This document shows, in pieces, positions 57,786 through 64,000 of a stretch of DNA of 64,000 bases. Under the pieces are notes generated by a model that worked only from the letters and a program-made list of their open reading frames with translations, was not told the DNA's origin and searched no databases. The first letter of the stretch is position 1; each line of letters begins with the position of its first letter. Location: assembly GCF_003086295.3 (NCBI RefSeq), contig NC_092045.1, forward strand, positions 21,550,890 to 21,614,889, written 5' to 3'. The translations under genes and the position numbers were made by a program. Source of the stretch: Arachis hypogaea. Taxonomy: Eukaryota > Streptophyta > Magnoliopsida > Fabales > Fabaceae.

Positions 57786-60700
57786 CAATGTTCTAAAAAC
57801 CGTATCAGACTAGCCGGTCAGATCGGTTCAATTGCAAAATGGGTTGAACCCGTTGGGCCGACCCACTAAATCCGCTAAAAAAGGCGGGTCGGGCTAGGAT
57901 TTGGAGTTCGCTTAATTAAAAAAATTCGCCAAGCCCGCATCACCAAATTGGCGGATTTTGGCGGGCAAGGCGGACTGGTCCGTCGGCCGAAGATTTTTAT
58001 TATTATTTTTATTAAATAAAAGAGTGATTACTATTATAAAACTAATAATTATAGAATTTTCAAACACTTTTCTTTTTTGTTTTTGTTTTTATTTTTCATT
58101 TAGTTATTAACTTTATTTATTTTATTTTATAATTTCGTATATTTGTTCAAATTATGTGACTTATTTTTTAAAATAAAGATGGTTCTATTGACAAATATTA
58201 TTTTGAACAATTTTATTGAAGTTAAAAATTAAAAAAAAGATATTTAAATTTTTTTTTATTATAATTTGACTATTTTTTATTTGTACTTGATTTTTTAATT
58301 ATTATTTTTGGTTAATTTTAATGAATTTTATTTTTTTAAAAAAAAGTCAAGCGGGCTAACTCGCCGACCCGCCATAAAGCGAGACGGGCTAGCATTTTGA
58401 ACCCATTTTAATTAGCGGGTCGGGTCGGGCCGTCCCGTTTATGGGGCAGGACTAGGCGGGGCGGGGCGGGGCGGCACCGGCTCGCTTTGCCACCCCTTTA
58501 TACATCATTTAGAAAGGCCGGGAACCGGCCGGTCGGACCGAACCGAAACCTGCCCGGTTCACACAAAAACGGAAGCTCCTCCGTTTCTCTCTCCCTTTCC
58601 GCCTTTCTTTCTTTCATTCGGAAAGAAATCACACAACCCCAGCCAAAAAAACCCTAGCATTGTAAGCCTACACCACCGCCGCAAGGAGTGGCATACTGCC
58701 GCGTCCGTCGCTCGCAAAGTTCGCCATCCGTTCGTCTATCTAGCTTCCCCTGTTTGCTGTCCCCAATCGCGGCTGCTTCCTCGAGCTCGGTGTCCGTCGT
58801 CTTTGTCTGCTCAGCAGCGCTTCCGTCGCCGTTTGTTTGCCGTTCACGTTCGCGTCTTCGTTCAGCTGTCGTCTTTGTTCGCGTTCTTCGCCGTTCACGT
58901 TCGCTCGGCGTTTACTGTTCGCGTTCACTCGCCGTTCACCGTTCGATTTCGCATTCGTGTTCGTCTGGAAGCCACGTTGCTGTGCTTCAAACTCTGCGAT
59001 CAACGCGCTCCACCTAGCCGTCGAACTGCTCTCTTTTGTCGCCGCCGTGAGTTCCCTAAACCCACCAACAGACAATACACTCACACAACACCAATACTCT
59101 GCTTCAAACTCTGCAACTTCTGATTTCTATTACAATAAGTAACTATTTGATTTGGTAGTGGTTTGGATTATTTCATAGACTGAATTAAAGTTACAATAGT
59201 TATGTTCTCTTCTCAGAAGCTTTGAATTCTCTTATTTCATCTTAATTTTACCGCACTCAACATGCTTGATGAAATGCTTTAACCATATTTCTGTTTGGTT
59301 TTATAATTTCTAGCTTTCAGAAACTTAGTAAGTTGATTGCATGTGAAATTAGAATAACTGGATCTTAGTAATTAGGAAATTTTAGCTGCACAAACAGCAT
59401 CTTTGCAGAAAACATATTAGCATGATGATTCCACTTGCATTAGTGTTCTTCTGGTAAATTTTAACTGTTATTGTGAATTTGTTAATTTGCTAATTGTTCT
59501 TGTGTTGTTGTTCTGTTGTTCGAATGTTACTTTTAATTTTTTGTTTTTGTTGTGATATTCTGTTCTTGATTTAAGCTGTGATTGAAGGTTCTTTGGTTTA
59601 AGTATTCTTCACTTTCGTGTAAGCTTACCTTTTAATTCTTTGAGCATACACGGATCAAATCATTGTTTTCAGCAATGGTGATTTTTAGAATTTTTTTTTT
59701 GGGTTGCTTTGTTTTAAATGTTCCTGTTGTTGTTGTGTTTTTGCTGTGATTTAAATGTTCTGTTGGTTCTTTTTTTTTTTTTTTTTTTTCGAATGCCCAG
59801 TCAGTACTTAGTTGGTTGGTTTTGCTCACTGATTGTATTTGATGATAAATTTTAAATTGATAACTCTATTACTGCTTTACTGTCTGTTTCTCTAGTTAAA
59901 TTTTATTAAAGTTTCTTGAATTTGCACTGCCTATGTTACTGATTCACTGTTCCTTAATTGCTTTTTTTGTTGTTAATCATTGTGATGAGCTTTGTTAAAA
60001 TTGGGTTGAAAACTGCTAATCTTTCTTCATTTTTCACTGTTCTAACTTCTGTTCTTATTAAAAAATTTGCAATTGGTGATCATTTGATTTATTATATGCT
60101 TCATGTTTTCATTGTTCTGTTCTTATGAAGAAAAATTTGCAATTAGTGATTGTATGATTCATGTTTTGATTGTTTTGTTATATAAACAAAATTCTGTTTT
60201 CATTGTTTGGTTGCACTGTCCCTGTTCTTGATCTCCGCCGACTTGCTACGCCTCCTCCGTGTTGGATTCTTTTTATTTCAGGCTCTGTTGTGTGTTTGTT
60301 TCAGGCTCTGTTATGTGTTTATTGTGCAACTCTATCATTTTTTGTTTTACTTTTTGACTTGGCTACATTAAGACAATATTTTCTATCTTTATCTTTAACT
60401 TGTGGATTGTAATTCAATCCAGCTATTTTTAATGGAAGTATAATTATGTTAATTGGGAAATGGATCCTTTCAATTTTTTTTAACACTTGAGGGAGTAAAA
60501 GTGATCTCTCACCATTAATTTTATAAGTGGGACCAAGAATAAATATGAGAGAGAGAGCAATGAAGGGCTAAAGATCACACTTTACACTCAATTTTTTCTA
60601 CAATTGAGAGGATCCACTCCCTGTTAATTGTCAACAAATTTGCAGCAAGATATTGCATATTTTGATGATTAATTACATTTAGTTGGTGATATTTTATGTA

Positions 60701-60865
60701 GGGTTTTAAATTTGAAAGATATTTAGGATGTTTATTTATAATTTATTTATTATTTTATTATGGAACGGTTTTTCTGGTTGAACTACAGTTAGACTGGTTG
60801 GACCAGTAAATCAGTGAAGCAGTGACTAAAGCGGTTTGATGACCAGTTTGGTTTTCAGAACCTTG
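57786..60865. mobile_element. hAT-like non-autonomous element, 3,080 bp
   Basis: The termini CAATGTTCTAAAAACC (left) and CAAGGTTCTGAAAACC (right, reverse complement) are inverted repeats. Both flanks carry GCTATGAT (57778-57785 and 60866-60873), an 8-bp target duplication as made by hAT transposases. Inside are a GC-rich gene-5'-end-like part (58560-59140), AT-rich DNA and a MITE-like insert ending at 58495. No transposase frame is present. Confidence 0.8.
57850..58497 (-). mobile_element. MITE-like insert with AGGGGTGGCAAA terminus
   Basis: Read on the minus strand it starts AGGGGTGGCAAAGCGAGCC near 58497 and is followed by GGGCGGG/CCCGCC-rich DNA. The left part (GGCGGGTCGGGCTAGG, 57883) is similar but inverted. 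The AGGGGTGGCAAA start is, from memory, common in plant hAT-type MITEs. The left terminus itself is not clear. Confidence 0.5.
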
Positions 60866-60873
60866 GCTATGAT

Positions 60874-62759
60874 TGAATCATCTTAGAGCTTTCCCTCCCA
60901 TAACTTGAATCATTGAATGATTAGCTATGCTCCAGTGCTGTTCTGTACTCTATATTCTGTATTCTTGGTAGGGGTGTGCAAAAAAATCCAGATTTTGGAT
61001 TTTAAACTAAATCCAAATCAAACCATTAAAAAAATTCAGTTTTAAATAGAAAAATCCAAACTAAATTGGATTGATTTTATAGTTTGGTTTTTTAATCCAA
61101 ACCATTTAAACAGTTTTAAATCTGGATCCAGATCCAAATTTAAGAAAACCCTAAATCTGATTCGGTGAACCACTGAACCAGTTCACAGTTCACACCTCGC
61201 ACTAATCCAGTCCTCTTCTCCTTCAGTTCTTCTCCTTCAACCGTGTAGTCTCCGCCGCAGCCGGCACCGGAGCAGGCAACTGGCACCGGCACCGTGTTGT
61301 CTCCTTCAACCGTTCAACGGCCTCACCTCTTTTTCTCTTCTTCTGCCTTTGGTTTTCTCCTTTCTCGTTTGCCGTCGTCATCCTTTGGTTTCACTGTCGC
61401 CGACTCGCCGTCACAGGTGCGGGCTTCCGGTTCTTTTGCTTTCCATTCGCCTCTGCTCGTGCTTCTAGCCTCTGGGTCACAGGGTTAGTACCATTTGCCT
61501 CTGCTCTTGCTTCTTTCGTATTTAATTTTTTTAATCAGTTGATAATTGCTTTACAATTAGTTGATAATTACTTAATAAGTTGATTGGTGCTGGTAAATAA
61601 TCTCATACATATTTGATTGATTGATTGATTCTCACGGGAAAGAAACTGATGTAAAAGAAGCCAGCTGGCGATAGTTAATCTTTGATGATACGTAACTCTC
61701 CAACAAAATGAGCTTCAATTCACGCATTCACTATTAATATGAACTTGATTTGTGAAACTAGAATGCACATTGATTTCTGCCTCTTGATGAATTCTATGAA
61801 TCTAGAATGCAATGCACTTTGAAATTTCCCCTGTAACTGTGTGGTATTTGAGATTGAAATTGCCCAAATGCAAAAAGGTTTTTGGAGATTTGCATTGGCT
61901 TTTGTTTCTGTTCTGCTGTTAGTAGTATTGCTGTTTCTAGTTTTTTACTTTGAATTATTTCTGTTCTACTGTTAATAGAATTGGCTGCTATTTCTAGTTT
62001 ATTTCATAGCAATTAGCACCAATTTTTAGTATGTGAGGTACATAAGGCTGTTTTGGTAGGGTAGTTTATGATATTTTGTGGTAAAATGAGTATGGTGGGT
62101 TAAGATTTTAGGATTCGGTTAGAAAGGTGATGGTTCTATATAAGTGTCATTTATGGTTTGTAGGGGATCTTGGGTTTGATATAGGTTAAATACATGTTTT
62201 TAAGGTTGTTGAGGTTGTGTTTTGCCAGTGAGGGAGTACTAACATTGTGACCATCTTCTCTTGGAGACCCATCTTTGACTTGCAACATTCCCCTTCAAAT
62301 GTAATCATCAAGCAATCATATCTCACAATAAAGATCTCAACTTCTTTTCTTAATTAATTTATTTGGGTACCCACCTTTTTTGGCTTTTTCCTTTTTAATT
62401 TAATTTTTTTCAACCCCAGATTTATTTGCATTGCTGAGACCCTTTTATGTCCTTGGGAGTGTTTCATAGTTCACAAATTTTTGGCTTTGCACTTAACAAA
62501 ATGACAAAGGTGTTGGGGTCATAGTCATACATTAACTTTGTTTTATTAACTTTGTTTCTCCGAAATAAGTGATGCCTTGTTTGTGTTCCTTGGCTTTGGA
62601 TCTTTGTTAGTTTGTTCATTTGACTGAATTCGGATTACATTTGAGTCTACCAAGTACTAATATTAAGCTGCAACTATTTTTAAGCATTACTTTTCTTGCG
62701 TTTTTTCCCTTCTTTTTTCGGTTATGTTTTTCATTTGTAATCTTATTTTCTATTTTTTG
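60874..62759. other. Mixed non-coding DNA with a further hAT-like terminus
   Basis: AGGGGTGTGCAAAAAAATCC at about 60968 is a hAT-type terminus; it is followed by GGATTT/AAATCC-rich DNA and a GC/CTT-rich patch (61190-61490). No gene with family features. Ends not fixed. Confidence 0.4.
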
Positions 62760-64000
62760 CAAGGTTCTGAAAACCGGTTCGAACTGGCCGGTCGAACCGG
62801 TCGAACCGCTGACAAATGCGGTTCAAACAGAACCTATAACCGGAAGATTGGAAAACCGGAGTTGGAACGTTGAACCGGCCGGGAACCAGTCGGTCGAACC
62901 AAACCGTGACCCGGCCGGTTTTTGAATTTTTCCAAAAAACGGCAACGTTTACTTCGTGCAACGCTAACACCTTAAGTTCCCTAACCGTTACCCCTCCAGA
63001 CTCCAGAGTCTTCCTTCTACTCTCACAACGCGAAGCTGCACTCCCTTGAGCTTCTTCAGTCCTCCGTCGTCTCAACGTCATCGAAGCCACCGGCGCAAAT
63101 TCCGTCCATCCACCGTCGCCATTGCAACTTCGAGCTTCGAAGCCACCATCATGACTTCCTTCCCCTCTCATCTTCGATCTTCAAACGTTGAAAAGAGGCA
63201 GCCCTAAGCCTCCGTATCCTCGCCCTTCTTCAATCTGTCCAGCCACCGCAGGGGAGGAGAGAGCCTCTGCTGCGCGCTGCCGTGCCTCCATCGCTGCCAA
63301 TCCATCACCGCCGCTGCTAGGGTTTGTTGGAGCTGCGCAAAGCCATCGTTGTTGCTGTCACGTGAGGAAGGAAGCGAGAGAGACCGAAGCTGTGAGAGAG
63401 AAGTCACCCGGCCGAAAGCCGCTGCTGAAGACCCCATGATAAAAGCGGTTCTGCTTGAATCTTTGAAAGTTGTTCTGATTTCTCCACTATTGTTGATCTG
63501 CTACTTTCTTTGCAATTGTCTCTACGCGTACTTGATTTTCTGGATTTAGAGTTATTTTTTGATTGAATTTCTGGATATGAATTTTTTGCAATTTCTGTTG
63601 ATTCTTGTTGTTGTGGTTGAAATTCACAATTGAAATCTGATTCTTCTTCTTCGTCAATTTCATATCTGGACTCGATGATTTGTGAACTGATCTTGTGAAA
63701 TTGAATTTGTGATCTGTTGGATTTGTTGTTAAATTGCTTGTTGAATCTGAATTTGCATCAAGTTCAGCCTCTTTTTTCTTGAATTTCTGTTGATGCTGCT
63801 GTGATTTCTTGTTCTGTTGATAGCTGAGATTTGGTTGCTTCTTGTTCGATTTGTGGTGGTTGCTGTTGTTGCCTTAGTCTAGCTTTAATCTCTTCCCACT
63901 CAATTTTTCATTCCAGTAAATTTCTGACAAGATTGGACGCATATCCGTTGCTAGCGATGATAGAACACAATTTCAAATGTTTCCAAATTGGCAAATGGAT
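62760..64000 (+). mobile_element. hAT-like element, left part, runs off the window
   Basis: The terminus CAAGGTTCTGAAAACCGG at 62760 is followed by GAACTGGCCGGTCGAACCGG and related palindromic blocks to 62930, then a GC-rich CTTC-rich stretch and TTG-rich DNA. The end of the window is similar to 57750-57785. The short frames on both strands at 62743-63549 look like 5' UTR composition, not conserved proteins. Confidence 0.55.

Noticed and set aside
58688..59142. Several frames in GC-rich DNA inside the hAT-like element
   Set aside because: Mutually overlapping, Ser/Arg/Phe-rich, with no family match; probably captured or UTR sequence.
62743..63549. Frames on both strands near the right end of the window
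   Set aside because: No domain recognised; same composition as the other hAT-like 5' parts.

Overview
The window is plant nuclear heterochromatin, most likely a legume and probably peanut (Arachis). The organism call rests on memory: arrays of the palindrome GGCGTTTAACGCC, CGCGTACGCG-rich stretches and LTRs starting TGATGAGCGGATAATTTATACGC are typical of Arachis retroelements. No ordinary host gene, tRNA or rRNA is supported. Nearly all the sequence is nested transposable elements (TEs), and most coding regions are broken transposon or captured genes.

Layout. 1-6201: minus-strand Ty3-gypsy element (broken gag and protease, primer-binding site, 1.64 kb LTR). 6202-8407: 3' end and LTR of a Ty1-copia (SIRE-like) element. 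8408-9480: LTR fragment. 9481-12725: minus-strand Helitron with an RPA1-like gene fragment. 13015-32163: a Helitron of about 1.7 kb, here called Helitron-R copy 1, inflated to 19 kb by two insertions. The first is a 5.27 kb Helitron carrying an RPA1-like gene (13717-18989). The second is an 11.8 kb Mutator-like element (MULE, 20053-31887) with perfect 9-bp target duplications. 32236-37436: L1-type LINE. 37437-40977: LTR-like DNA with tandem repeats. 40978-43209: third RPA-bearing Helitron. 43210-47082: AT-rich repeats, microsatellites and an LTR end. 47083-54630: Helitron-R copy 2, carrying a 319-bp Harbinger-type MITE and a full-length LINE with a 17-bp target duplication. 54631-64000: nested hAT-like elements with AACCGG-rich ends; one (57786-60865) has an exact 8-bp target duplication.

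Most interesting part. The MULE carries two convergent genes, a FAR1/FRS-type DDE transposase (plus strand) and a Ulp1-like cysteine protease (minus strand). Their introns contain arrays of a core, TGGGTGTA in the sense orientation, spaced at almost exactly 23 bp and switching strand with the gene. The two Helitron-R copies act as each other's empty sites, so the MULE, MITE and LINE insertions can be checked by eye. Both MULE genes are dead: the transposase has a premature stop and a solo LTR in an exon; the protease has a frameshift, a premature stop and a lost splice donor.
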